Source: Labia minor
Taxonomy: Eukaryota; Arthropoda; Insecta; Dermaptera; Spongiphoridae
DNA: 64,000 nucleotides
Assembly (NCBI GenBank): GCA_963082975.1
Contig: OY720350.1
Location: 10,187,488 to 10,251,487 of the forward strand
Direction of reading: 5' to 3'
The notes under the pieces are model-generated. The model was not told the DNA's origin. It did no database searches and was given only the letters and a program-made list of their open reading frames with translations. The translations under genes and the position numbers were made by a program. Below, one piece after another: positions 23,501 to 35,639 of the stretch. How positions within the stretch are numbered: position 1 is the first letter of the stretch; each line of letters starts with the position of its first letter.

Positions 23501-24795
23501 TTGTGATTATCACAGATATCTTTTGAATTCAATGGGAATAATCTTTGTATCTAAAAAAAATAATATACACAAAATAAATCGTCTTTTGTATACTAAAAAA
23601 TTTGTTTGAGTTTCTTAAAATATTTATTTTATTTTATTTTTTTTAAATAAATATTTAACTATATTTATATATATATATATAGTATTCAAATATTTGATAA
23701 AAAAATTTCTCTCTTTTTCTCTTCATCGTTTTTATCTGTTTTTCTTAATTTTGGTAGCACCTGACTCAAGTCAAGATAAGATACTAAATAAAAGAAAGAA
23801 CGAAAGAAGAGAGGGAAATCACAGTTCCAAATGGATTCCAAGATTCCATTTAGGTCCTCTTTTTCTCTCTCCCTCTCTTCATTTTCGTTTATCATACATT
23901 ATTAAGCATAAAGTCTAGCAGTTTGGTTCGATCCAAGATGGATTCCTTCTCAGCTCTCTAACATGCATTCCAATTAATTACGTGTGGCCTTAATAGGCGA
24001 CTCGTGGGTCATAATCTGAGATCGATCCATGACCGAACGATTCCATCATTTGTGGTTTTGACTAAATATTAAATATGATAATCAAATGTAATTTTTAACG
24101 TTTATTGCGTTTACTCTTTTTTTAGGATATTAACAACGGCTGAATAAATTTAATTCGAAGAGTTGGAAATAAAATCCCAGGATTGAATTCATTTCAATCA
24201 ACATCCATGTCATTTAAATTACTGAATAAATAGGAAAAAAGTTATTGGAATTAAATTTCGATCAAACAACAGGATACACTAAAAAAAAAAAAATTAACTG
24301 CTAATTCATTTGAATGGAAAATATTTATTATATTTATATGAAATTTAATGAATGAACATAAACAGGATGGATTGGAAACATTTAATGAATGATGGCTTTC
24401 TATTCCTGTTGTAATGGATTATTAGTAAATCTAATTTGAAAGTAAAATTAAAATTAAAATTAAACATATTATGATATAAGCTTTAAGAAAATTATAAATT
24501 TATAAAATTCATACTAAATTCTTAGTATATATAATAATAATCAACTTTCATGTATTGATGTATTGGTGGGAACTTAGAATGTTGAATTAATTTAATAATT
24601 CAAAAAGTAGCCTGATCAAAAGAAAAGATGAATTTTGAATTTTCGCGGGCTGTATACATTCGTTTTTTTTTGTTTTTGTTGGTACACATATGTTTCTCAT
24701 ATGTTGACATTATCCATTTTGAATTAGTAGTTAGTTTTTGACAACTGAAAAAGTTAGTCACATTTTGTGTGTTCTTCGAATTTTTACTTAAAAAA
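23501..24795. other. Intergenic DNA
   Basis: No gene. Bases 23690-23890 alternate strongly pyrimidine-rich and purine-rich segments, giving overlapping spurious frames on both strands. Confidence 0.45.
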
Positions 24796-25028
24796 ATGGA
24801 TCAAAGTATCTGTATTAAATTTGACGTCAAAAATGGAATAAAGTGCTCCAACGTAGTTAAAATGTTGACTGTAGCATCATGAGTTCTTGCCAACAGATCA
24901 TATTGTTAATAAGGAATACTACAAAGAAGTTATGTAAAGTTTGCGACGATTGGAAGAAACGCTGACATAAGTGCATTATATCTGAGGGGAATTACTTTGA
25001 AGGGGACAAAATGGACATGGATGAATAA
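24796..25028 (+). pseudogene. Internally deleted mariner transposase
   Basis: Three blocks of a mariner transposase are joined with most of the protein missing. The N-terminus (24796-24882) reads MDQSICIKFDVKNGIK followed by CSNVVKMLTVAS and a stop; it is the start of the DNA-binding domain. A middle piece VNKEYYKEVM comes next. The C-terminus then reads DDWKKR-stop-HKCIISEGNYFEGDKM and ends at a TAA at 25026-25028. The stop in the last block is a TGG to TGA change. The catalytic DDD region is gone, so the copy is a dead deletion derivative of the MITE type. Terminal repeats were not securely located. Confidence 0.8.
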
Positions 25029-26118
25029 ATAAATACTTTGCGAAATAATTCAAAATTCACCTGTTCTTTTAAACATAGCTCGTATTATATATATATATAT
25101 ATATATATAACGATTTTTCATTAACAATAATTTATATGAAATGTTAAGAGTTTAGATCATTAACAGAATAAGAAAAGAATAACGGAAATAGAGACTAGAA
25201 TAAAATGTTTTTGATTTTAAAGTACTTGTGCTTAATATTTGAATAGTGTTTAGTGTTCGTTTGATGATTGTATCCTTTCTTTGCGATTCGCTCGGATTCA
25301 TTTGACAAGATCATTTCCTTACATGCATTGAGTCTCTCCTTTTCTCTCTCTCACGTGCATTCTAAGTTTAGGTCGCCCATCAGCAAAGGATACTTTCACA
25401 AGCATAGCACATTTCAGTTGATAGTATTAGATGGGAACCGGAAAACAGTATCAAAATGTTAATTATTGTCTGTTTTGAACAAAATCTTATTTGATGCACA
25501 TTCCCAAATTAAAAAAAATAAAGCATCATTAATCATAAAGCGGTGTAATTTAGGCCTCTAACGACTTACCCACGTGGCACCTGAACAATTGTAATCTAGG
25601 ACTGTTAGTTGGATGTGCTTCGATGATCAAATATCGATCAAAGCGTAAAAATTTGGTGAAAAAAAGTCATTAATAATTGAATAATAATTCAAAGAAATAT
25701 ATTCAATGAAAATAAAACAAAAAAAAAAATTTAAGAATGTAATTATATGCTTGCATGAATTGATTGACAACCAAGATTGATGAAGATACAGTTCTTGAAA
25801 AGTTACAGGTTTGGTGGCTTTTTTTTAATTATTTATTTTCTCTTTGGAAAGAAATGGGAGAGGGTGGTGGGATATTCTCTCTCTCTCTCTCTTGTTTGTT
25901 TTCTCAATGGAATATAATAACAAATTGTTTTGAAAAAATACTGTATTTATTATATAGATGAAGTAGAATTAATAAATGAAGATTATAACTGTACATACAA
26001 CTATGTATGTAAAGATGGCTGCCAATCAATCTCATTATTTTGAAATTATTTGTAAATTTAATTAATTTTATAATAATTAAATTATTAAAGCTTTGGTGGC
26101 TGTTTTTATTTAAAAGAG
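25029..26118. other. AT-rich intergenic DNA
   Basis: No gene. A TA tract lies at about 25086-25108. Short ORFs at 25268-25462 and 25764-25961 have no recognisable features. Confidence 0.45.
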
Positions 26119-26346
26119 AATTTTGTAAATAAAACCACATATTGATATTTTTTATTGTAAAATTATTCAAAAAAAAATACAAAAACTACACACTACTTCT
26201 GCAATCGTTATTAAGCGACTTATTGTTACTTCTGCAATCGTTATCAAGCGACTGGAGAAGTAGCAATCAAAACGTTGTGTAATTTTTGTATTTTTTTGAA
26301 TAATTTTACAATAAAAAATATCAATATGTGGTTTTATTTACAAAAT
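26119..26346. repeat. Foldback palindrome with a repeated loop unit
   Basis: The arms 26119-26193 and 26277-26346 are near-perfect inverted copies of about 70 bp. The loop holds two direct copies, 33 bases apart, of the word ACTTCTGCAATCGTTAT followed by AAGCGACT, and then a partial reversed motif (GAAGTAGC). No transposase or classic terminal repeat is apparent. It could be a foldback MITE. Confidence 0.75.
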
Positions 26347-26970
26347 TCCCTTATTCATAATAATTTTTATATTTTTCTTTTACTCCCATCTATTAATATT
26401 AAAATTAATAATATATCTTCTTTTTGAAATTAATTATGTTTTCAATAAGAAAAAATTTTACTAAACCAAATTTATAGAATAGAATAGAATACATAGTAAT
26501 TATAAAACATTTTTTTTTATTATGATTCGTTCTTTTGTCCTTTAAGTCGTTATCGGTGGTGCAATGAATATTTCATTTATATAGTTGCTCTCTAATTTTC
26601 AGGTGTTCCATGTTCTTTGATCTGGTTAGAAAGGCAAAAGGCATAAGGGCTTCTCAGTAGTGGACAATAGTCACGCATCAGAACATCCATAGAACATCCT
26701 CCAGCCATTGTCAAAAATCGTCAAGTAAGAACAAAAATAGACGAAGAGAAGGGGAAACCTTCTATGTGACCAGTACATAATAAACATACACACATTTACT
26801 TACTTATTTACTTATTTAAAGTAGGTATTATTTTATCCTCTAGAAAATTTATCCTTATTTTTAAATAAAACTCAGATTAATTGCTACTTACACATATTCA
26901 AAGAAAATTATATATTAATGATTTTTTGAATTTCTAATTGATAATTTTAAATACAATATTTGCTTTTTTT
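26347..26970. other. Intergenic DNA
   Basis: Nothing recognised. A moderately GC-richer patch spans about 26540-26770, without a supportable frame. Confidence 0.45.
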
Positions 26971-27528
26971 ACTATCTCGCCAGAAAATTTTCGATGTCAA
27001 GATTTTGATGTTTTTATACGTTTTGAAGGTCCCTGAGGCATTTTCACTAAAGTTGAGAAAAATGTCTGTGTATGAAGACAAGGTTATGTAAAAACGGTTT
27101 GAGCTAGAATAATAAAATTTGTGGTACACGGGCATTATTGAAAATTAGTAGTTTTCTATCAACTTTTGAGAAATGTAGCTCATTCGGAAGAGGGTCATTA
27201 CCTACACCGTTTTCATTTTTTTTTCTCTAAACTAAGAGTAAAAATAAAGATATATGTTTAATAGTTTTTCTCATGATTAAAAATTGTATAAAACTGCTAT
27301 ATATAGAATTGCTGAAAGTACCGGAATTAATTTTTTAACACGACTGCAAATCACGCGCCAGCACGTGACGTGGTGCCATTGTCAAAGAGCCAAACACGCG
27401 CTGGTTTAATATATATTTATTAATTTTAATTTATAATTTATAACTAATTAAATTTAATTTAATTATAGTAATATATGTGTTAATTAATTTATTCAAATTT
27501 GCGAGATATTCGAGTGGAGACACTCCAG
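26971..27528 (+). mobile_element. HINE/Helentron-like element, family A, copy 3
   Basis: The 5' end ACTATCTCGCCAG follows a run of T. The inner complement GCGAGATATTCGAG precedes the hairpin GAGTG-GAGA-CACTC, and the copy ends CACTCCAG at 27528. It shares the TTTTTATACGTTTTGAAGG block and the TTACCTACACCGTTTTCATT block with the other copies. No target duplication and no open frame of note. Confidence 0.78.
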
Positions 27529-28171
27529 ATTTTCTCATTTTTCCATTGTAATAATCAAGGTTTTCTTCTTTCAATGACTGTCAATTAAAAATCAAAAAAA
27601 AAAATATCTTTTTCAAAATTTGACATTAGTTCATTAATAGATGGTAAAAGACAGGATCAGTGTTGGAACATTAAAAATATTAAATTTTTCAAAATACCAT
27701 TTTAATCTTTCACTTATAGATAATAATTTAGATTCTTAATTTGCGTGCCTAAGAATAATTCATATCTCATTTAAAAAATCGAATAATATATTTACTTGTT
27801 TGCAAAAATCGAGTAATCGAGTTATCCTGGGAAAAAAACAGGACAAGCCCCCCGTGCCTCTCAGGGAGTAAGTAATTTTTATTTCTAGTAAAATATATTC
27901 TCCTCATCATTTACATTATTTTTTGTTTTAGCGAAAAATAAATAAAACATTAATTCATTATGTTGGTTGTTTTTTTTTTTAATAAAGTATCTATATGATG
28001 ATTATTTCATTTTTAATACATTAAATTAATAAAGGATAAGTGAAAAAAATTATAATTATCAATTTTTAATAATTCTTTCAAAATGTAAAAAAAATAATCA
28101 ATAAGATAACAAATTCCTCATTCGTTATTAGAGCATTTAACGATTTGTTATTAACTATCACCATTTTAGTA
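27529..28171. other. AT-rich intergenic DNA
   Basis: No feature can be supported. Confidence 0.45.
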
Positions 28172-28440
28172 AAGCCTAGTTTACACGGTCTTAGTACTTG
28201 TCATTAGTTCAGGGGTGGGCAAATACTTTTAATGAAATTTTCAAAATGTCTCCCGGGTCGGGGACCAAATTTCGAAAAGACTGATAAAAAAAAATTTATC
28301 TTTTTTTTTTAGACACATATTGAACGAAAAATCAAAATAGGAGCCAACTTTTTCAACGGGCCGGCGGGCGTTCAAAAAGTCCGCGCTTTTTGCACACCCC
28401 TGAACTAATGACAAGAACTAAGCCCGTGTAAACTAGGCTT
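28172..28440. mobile_element. Palindromic MITE enclosing a hAT-type element
   Basis: The outer inverted repeats start AAGCCTAGTTTACACGG and run about 38 bases to GTCATTAGTT. Directly inside lies an element with hAT-type ends CAGGGGTGGGCAAA and GCACACCCCTG (28210-28402), of the same family as 33897-34132. Its flanks are inverted (CATTAGTT and AACTAATG), not a direct duplication. The outer and inner repeats therefore form one continuous inverted repeat of about 50 bases. Confidence 0.7.
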
Positions 28441-28879
28441 AAATGTCTTTCTTCATCTGATCAGTTTATTTAATGTGTGATATTGCGATGGAAAAGAATT
28501 TATGTGTATGGATGTGTGTATGTGTTAGTGTCACTTCAGTACTTTAGGGAGGGTATCCGATGATAAATCACCCCCTTATATTATAAAAAAAAGTCTCTTT
28601 CTCGTACAACCTGTTGGCTTTTTGGCCTCAGCGGTAATTTTTACCAATCGGCAAACAAAACATGTGTTATTTATCGCCAAAAGATTCAGACTAATTATAT
28701 AGAACGTAGAGATTGCGATGAAATATATTGTTTCGATGTATATTGGGAATTTATGATATGAAAAGAAATTATTTTCTCAAATCTTGATATAAAATATATA
28801 CACAATCAAACTGGATAGAAGAGTTTATGGGAAAAAAAGTGCATCAGGTATTTTTTTATCTCCTATAAAAAAAAATAAG

Positions 28880-29483
28880 CTGGAGTGTCTCCACTCGAGT
28901 ATCTCGCAATTTGAATTGAATTAAATAAACATATATTATATTTAAATTAAATTTAATTAATTATAAATTAAAATTAATAAATAATATTTATTAAACCAGC
29001 GCATGTTTGGCTCTTTGTTGATGGCACCACGTCACGTGTTGGCGCGTGAGATTTGCAGTTTTAAAAAATTAATTCTGGTACTTTCAGCGATTCAATCAAG
29101 CTGAAATTCTATATATAGCAGTTTTATACAATTTTTAATCATGTCAAAAACTATCAAACATATATCTTTATTTTTACGGAAACTTTAGAGGAAAAAAAAA
29201 ATCAAAACGTTGTAGGTAATGACCCTCTTCCGGTTGAGCTTCATTTCTCAAAAGTTGATAGAAAACTACAAATTTTGTATAATGCCCATGTACCAAATTT
29301 CATGATTATAGCTCAAACCGTTTTCGCGTAATCTTGTCTACATACATACACACACACATACATACAAAGACATTTTTCTCAACCTTAGTGAAAATGATTC
29401 AGGAACCTTCAAAACGTATAAAAACATCAAAATCTCAACATCGAAATTTTTCGTGATCGCAATTCTATCTCTGGCTAGATAGT
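28880..29483 (-). mobile_element. HINE/Helentron-like element, family A, copy 4
   Basis: Minus-strand copy. The 5' end ACTATCTAGCCAG is at 29483, and the 3' end with CTCGAG and hairpin GAGTG/CACTC is at 28880. It keeps the long internal blocks, a CA-type microsatellite (about 29340-29366) where family members carry GTCT or TG repeats, and the TTACCTACAACGTTTTGATT block. In element orientation both flanks carry GCTTATTTTTT. Confidence 0.78.
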
Positions 29484-29749
29484 AAAAAATAAGCTATTCC
29501 ATATAAATTTGATAAAATCCAATTTGTTTAATACGATAAATTGATTAAATTATTTGATATAAATATATTTTTAAGTAATTGATAGAACGAATTAATTTTA
29601 TATATAAACGCAAACAAAACAATCACAAATACTCTTATATTAATTTATAAAATTACAATATTTGTTCAAATTAAATGAATTCATTTAATATGGATGTATT
29701 TTAAACGGATTGGTTATATTCGAAAAATTATGTTTTAAAGCAAATGTCA

Positions 29750-30110
29750 TCTTGCCTGGCTGGTTTTAAAGGCTCGTCTACTGATTATTTATCATCTATG
29801 GGGATTGGAAATTTAACATGTTCGGGCCAGAAGGGCATGACAGGGCAGTTGGGCAAGGGCCAATTGGCCAGGTAGACCAACCGGGGCAGCCATTCTACGG
29901 TCGAATGCTTCTTTTTTTCCTCTTTCTTTCCTTTTTATCTCGAATAACAAAACGCGCCTTTTGGTACGTTGCAGCGCTATTAAAAGTGTATCTCGTATTG
30001 ACTAGTCAAGTGTAAATAGAGTGTGGCTGGAAGGGGAGGGTTTAGAGGTGACAACAGACTACTTCAGCTGGACAGAGGGAATACTACTAATACTAAAACA
30101 TCAACCATGT
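29750..30110 (+). other. GC-richer island of unknown role
   Basis: This segment stands out by its G and C content. It contains a 65-codon open frame (29818-30015) starting MFGPEGHDRAVGQGPIG and then turning hydrophobic. I do not recognise the protein and no flanking exon structure can be shown. It may be a conserved regulatory element or part of an unannotated transcript. Confidence 0.35.
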
Positions 30111-30301
30111 CATGTTCCAGCCAAAAGAAAATGTCATCATATTTATCTTATTAATTGGGAGAATTTAAATTTTTGAAAGAAAAATAAAACAAGAACACAT
30201 AAAAAAGCACATTAGTTGATAATTTTTACTCACAAAGAAAAAAAATAAATAAAAAGTTTAGCTATTTTTGAAGATAAATAAATAAAAAATAGATTATAGG
30301 T

Positions 30302-30902
30302 AGGGTAAAGTATACAGTCGTTGGCCCCGAGACAGTGAAAAGAAAATAAAAAATATAATGTACTTATTTTTTTCTTTCTTTTTAGTTTATATTATATAAG
30401 CTATTAAATTAAATTAATTATCAAAAATAAATAAATAAATTAACGAATTTTTGAATAAATCTTTTGTAAAAGTTCATTTACTTTGCCCCTGTTAAAGTAA
30501 ATCTAGGAATTGAATAAAACTACAGAGGGTAAAGAATACAGTCGTTGGCCCCGAGGCAGTCATTGGCCCCCTATCACTAAAACACAAATAATAAGAGATT
30601 TTTATTTTAAAAATTGCGCTTTTAGCTGATTATGTAATCGTTTGTTGAATGGTTGTATAATCACTATAGAATACCTAGGCCAATAACTATAACAGGGAGC
30701 CAATAATTGTATTTTTTAGGATTTTTGTGTGCTTAATCAAAATGTCATGAGAAAATGATTTTTTTCTTTATTCATCAAAATGATCATCGTATCTATGTTC
30801 TTCAAACCTAATTTGACTCAGATTGTTCCGCAATTTGCCCAGATATGTATTAAAGACTGTTAGGAATTGCTTAAGGGGGCCAACGACTGTATGCTTTACC
30901 CT
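30302..30902 (+). mobile_element. CAGTCGTTGGCCCC-TIR element, full length
   Basis: The longest copy, 601 bp, with both ends kept: AGGGTAAAGTATACAGTCG on the left and, on the right, the complement of AGGGTAAAGCATACAGTCG. A second copy of the terminal sequence lies inside (about 30526-30552). Nearly identical to 22306-22876 wherever they overlap. There is no open frame, so it is non-autonomous. The TA next to CAGTCG suggests the Tc1/mariner superfamily, but the true target duplication is unclear. Confidence 0.78.
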
Positions 30903-33896
30903 ATATAGTTTTATTTATATTAGTAAATTTATGTAACTATTATTTATATGATATTAGTTTGTTTTTTGTTTTTTTATTTTTATTTTTAAGATTATCTATT
31001 TTATCAGAATCTATTTAAGTTGATTTGTAACAAAAACTTCCTTTTTTCTTTATTAATATTAATTTTTTTTTTCTTCTTTTTTTAAACCCTGATAAGTTAA
31101 ATGTAAGATTTGACTGAAAGATTAGATTCTCGTTGAACTTTGAAACAAAGGCTGCGAAACCGCCCTAAAAATATGATAAATATCTTTAGTATCCTTAGTA
31201 TTCTTTCTTCTTAACATTAACAAAAGCAATTAATTAAAAAAGATCATTTCAAAAATTATAATGAACACTTCAAAAAAAAAAAAAAAAAAATAATAAAAAT
31301 ACGAATCTAAATGAAAAAGAGATAAATAATTTTCTCTTTTTATTTTTGAGGAAATAATGGGTTGTGAAGTTAAAAATTAGTTTATAAAATTGGAGAGGGG
31401 TTGAATTATTAGATGAATAATAAGATTTCAATCTTAGTCCCCTCTTTCTCTCTCTCTACACACACACACACATTTCATCATTTACAAAAACAGATTAAAA
31501 ATAAAATTTGTTTTTCTTTTTGGGAGGGAAAAAAAAAATAAGTGTGGAGGGGGGGGAGACATAATTCTTCACTAATCGCCTTTCGGATTTAATTAAAAAT
31601 TATTTGTGAGAATTGTTAAGAGAATCATATTACAGATAAAATATATAGTCTATTGTGTGTTGGTTTTATAATGAGCCTTGAACAAGGTTAATGTATTTGA
31701 ATTGAGTAAGACAGATTCAATAACTAGAGGTAAAATTTATTTGTTGAATATTTTACCATTAGATTGCCACTAAGATAATATATAAATAAATATATAACTA
31801 GATAGATATGTTTTCCTTCTGAAATAATATGCTTTAATTTGAAAATCAAGTTTTTCCATAGAACATATCAAATTATTAATATATTGAATAAAATAAATAC
31901 TCAAGAAAAATGATTAATCCATTAAAAAATAAATAAGTATAATTTTGTAAGAGTCAAAGGACTATCACAAGGCGAAAATTGAATAAGAAGGATATCTTTT
32001 TTATAAAAAATATTGTTTTTTGTTTTTTTCAGAGTCAAATTCACAAATTCAATATTGTCAATACATATTGTCACATTGTCAATATTATTGTGTATATGTG
32101 TGAAAAATGTAAAAGATTTTGTAAAATTTAAAAAAAAAAATAAATAATAATAAAATCTCTCTCTCAATATACAAATCCAATTTTATTAATTAACTTAATA
32201 TTTCTTTCGGGTGGAATTTATGTAATTTAGAAAATAAAATAAAAAAAGAAAAGTAAAATTTATTTATTTTTTTTCTATTCTCTCTCTATTCGACATCAAT
32301 TGTCTAATAATGGAATAAAGGTGTATTTCTTTTCTTCTTCTTCTTTTTCTTCGTCGTCGTTTTTTTAATGAAATTGAAAGATTAATCGACTGTTCTTCAT
32401 TCGTTTTGAACACAAAGGATCTAAAATTGGCTCCCCTCTGTTTGGTTCCTTTTATTTTTCATTTTTTATTTTATTTTTTTTTTATCTCAGACGAGAAACC
32501 TACCTTCCAGTCTCAAGTCGCTATACATTATCCATGCAACGGATCTCTAGATACCATTTGAAAAATGTTAATACATTTGACACTAATGGTCTTCGTGGAA
32601 GTGAAAAGAATCACCTCCACTGGGGTGATTCAATTTTAAAGAATTTCTCTTACAATCAATTCAGAAAATGAATCAAATTTAAAGATGAAAAAAAAACAAA
32701 AATTAATCGAAACAATTGAAAGATTTGATTTGACAATGTAAATAAGAAGATAAGGTGAATTTGGAGTTGGTCTTGGGAGAGTTGTAAACTAGACTCGAGG
32801 GGATTGGAAAGAAAAGAATGTTGCTTCCTTCGGTTGTCACCTCAAAAACACAAAAACAAAATTCATAATAGACAAGTTTGAAATATTTTTAACTTTATAA
32901 AAAAATTAAAAAAAAAAAAAAATTTTAATTTGCCCAAAGAATTTATTGTTATAATTGAAATTGAAAAATAATTTTAAAATTTCATCACAAATATTTTTTT
33001 TTTTATATTAAAAGCAATTGACAATTAAAATCGTATAGATAGGTAAATCTCCTTATAAGAAAATATAATAATAAATATAATAATAATAATGATAAACACA
33101 AATTATTTACTTTCCTATAACTGATAATATGTATATTTTATAATACTAATTTAATAAGAATCAAATAATTTGACGAATTTTTTTAAATTTATCATTTTAT
33201 TTATATCTTCGCCCACCTGGACACCCAAATTATTAAGGATGAAAGGGCTTCGTCATTGAAATAGTTACTATCTCTTTTCCCAGATCTTGTAAAATAAACA
33301 ATTTTTAAATTAGTATTTAAAAAAAAAAATAATTAGTGAAATTTTAATTAATTTCTACTTTTATTAATTAATTAATAATTAAATTAAATAGAAACAAAAA
33401 CGCTAATAAGTTTTTTTTTAATTTTATGCTTTATTTTAAATATTAATTTTCAATTTTTAACGCCAAAATTTTAAAGGTACAGTTGATATAGACAGTGAAT
33501 AGAATGAGAGTCCAACCATGGAAAATTTTAATGATAAAATCTATTTTTAAATCACCAAACATAAAATTCTAACATTAAACAAAAAAAAATGTATTTATAT
33601 TAAAATGTAAATTAAATTATTTAAAATACTTGAATAATAATAGTTTTTATTCATTTTTTTTTAATTTATAAAAAATTTAATTTCTATTAAGTGTTTTGAA
33701 TGTAATTTTTTAATTTCTTGTTGGGTAGATATATTTTTAAAAATGTTTAAAATTGATTAAAATTATTCTTTACTACGTATTTTAAAAATAGTAATTTTGT
33801 TAAAATAATTTAATTACTTATATTTACTAAAAATATTTTATAATATATGTAAAAGTGTATTTATTATTATATTTTGTTTTGATCAAGTGTCTAAAG
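30903..33896. other. AT-rich intergenic DNA
   Basis: No gene. It contains a CA tract (about 31460-31472), a poly-G stretch (about 31549-31557) and a perfect 8-bp hairpin GAATCACC/GGTGATTC at 32608-32631. The ORF at 31922-32167 is low-complexity. Confidence 0.5.
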
Positions 33897-34132
33897 CAGG
33901 GATGGGCCAATACTTTTAAGCGCATGAAATTTTCAAAATGTCTCCCGGGCCGAAGGACCATATTTCGAAAATACCAAACCGGGACATTTGTAAAAAATAT
34001 TACCTTTTTTTTAGAGTCATATTGAACGAAATTGAATGAAAGATCGAAATAAGAACCAAACTTTTCAACGGGCCGGATAAAATAAGCAAAAGGGCCGGAT
34101 TCGGCCCGCGGGCCGGCTTTTGCCCACCCCTG
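33897..34132 (+). mobile_element. hAT MITE, CAGGGGTGGGC family
   Basis: The ends CAGGGATGGGCCAA and GCCCACCCCTG are flanked by a perfect 8-bp direct repeat GTCTAAAG (33889-33896 and 34133-34140). The interior has the TTGAACGAAATTGAATGAAA version of the AT-rich core and GGGCCGG repeats near the right end. 236 bp, noncoding. Confidence 0.92.
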
Positions 34133-34332
34133 GTCTAAAGTCTAGTGTGTTGAAATTTATATTAATCTATTAAAGATATGATCATAATTTATTTAGAATT
34201 CTTTCTAATGTAAGAGATCTTTTGTCAGGAAGTCGAAATGTTGCGTGAATATAAAAATAATAAAAGTGGTTGTTTTTTATTTTTTATTTTTTTAAAAAAA
34301 TATGAAACATCATGATATGTAAGTAGATAATA

Positions 34333-34365
<33 letters not shown>

Positions 34366-35589
34366 CAACGTATTATAAAAGAATATTTACATGTTAAATA
34401 TTCTCTAAAAAAAACCGTTTAAAATTTACAAAATCCCACTACTATATCGATGATTACAAATGCACATTAATTAAATTTTATTTATCACATGATTGCTTTC
34501 TAACAAATAAGTATTTTTAATGCAATTTTATAGACCTTATTTGACTTTAGTATTAATTTCATGCAAATTGGGAAAATAAGGGATATTTATTGAAATTTTA
34601 TTCTGCTTTTCTAGAATAAAATAAAGGATGATAATGATAATCATTATGCCAATGATGATGATTAAAGTAATTAAGAATCAAAATTGAAATCGGATCTCCT
34701 CGGATTCCTTATTCAAATAAAAAAAAAAACACATCGCACTCTTAAACCTAACAAGATAAAAAAAAATATAAAATTTAAACAACTATGTTGAGATTTTTTT
34801 TTATTGAATTCTCATTGTTTTTCTAATAAAAAATTAACCTTTGCACAACTCTTTAACCTTTTGCCTGTTTGTCCCTTCTTTCTCCACCCATCCCTTTTTT
34901 CTATCTTTCCTTCGAGATCGAAAAAAAAAATATAAAAATAGTAATAAAATGTAAATATTGAGTAAAAGAAAGTTGATCCACCTACTAGGCATATGGATGA
35001 GGCTGACAAATGTAAATTATCTTATGAAATGTTGTGTCTATCTGATTAAATTAAATCAGAAACATATAAAACTTTTAATTGCTAATTTTTTTCTTGCTGT
35101 TTTGGTTTGCTATTCAAAGAGGAAATTAATTGGTATATTAAAATATCGATCCTTGATAACAGCTAGTATGGATTTTAAAATATAATAATAATCTTTAATG
35201 AATATATGTATGACTCAATTATTATTATTATAATACAATATTAAAATAAATAAATTTATAAATCACATTAAATCAAATATATAGAAAAATTTTAATTGAT
35301 TATTAATTAAAAAAAATATTATTTAAATATAAAAATATATAATATGAAAATATTATTATATATTATTTTGAGTAAACTTGTTAACTAAATTTTTTAAATG
35401 AATAAAAAAATAAAAATATTTATTAAATAAAATTAATAATTAATTTGATATAAATTAAAATATTAATTTTATAAGTTAATTAAAAATGTTTGTTATTTTT
35501 TTTTTATTGCCAATTAAATTTATGAAAATTTAATTAAGATTTGTATCTATAGAAAAAAGAAAGATTTCCAAGAATAGTAATATGTACAA

Positions 35590-35622
<33 letters not shown>

Positions 35623-35639
35623 TATTTTTTCGGATTGAA
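34133..35639. other. AT-rich DNA upstream of the Toll gene
   Basis: No gene or element recognised. TA tracts lie at about 34338-34362 and 35587-35612. Promoter elements of the Toll gene may be here or in the GC-rich leader, but none can be named. Confidence 0.45.

Noticed and set aside
29818-30015. 65-codon frame starting MFGPEGHDR
   Set aside because: Tempting because of its GC content, but there is no second exon, family or signal to support it.
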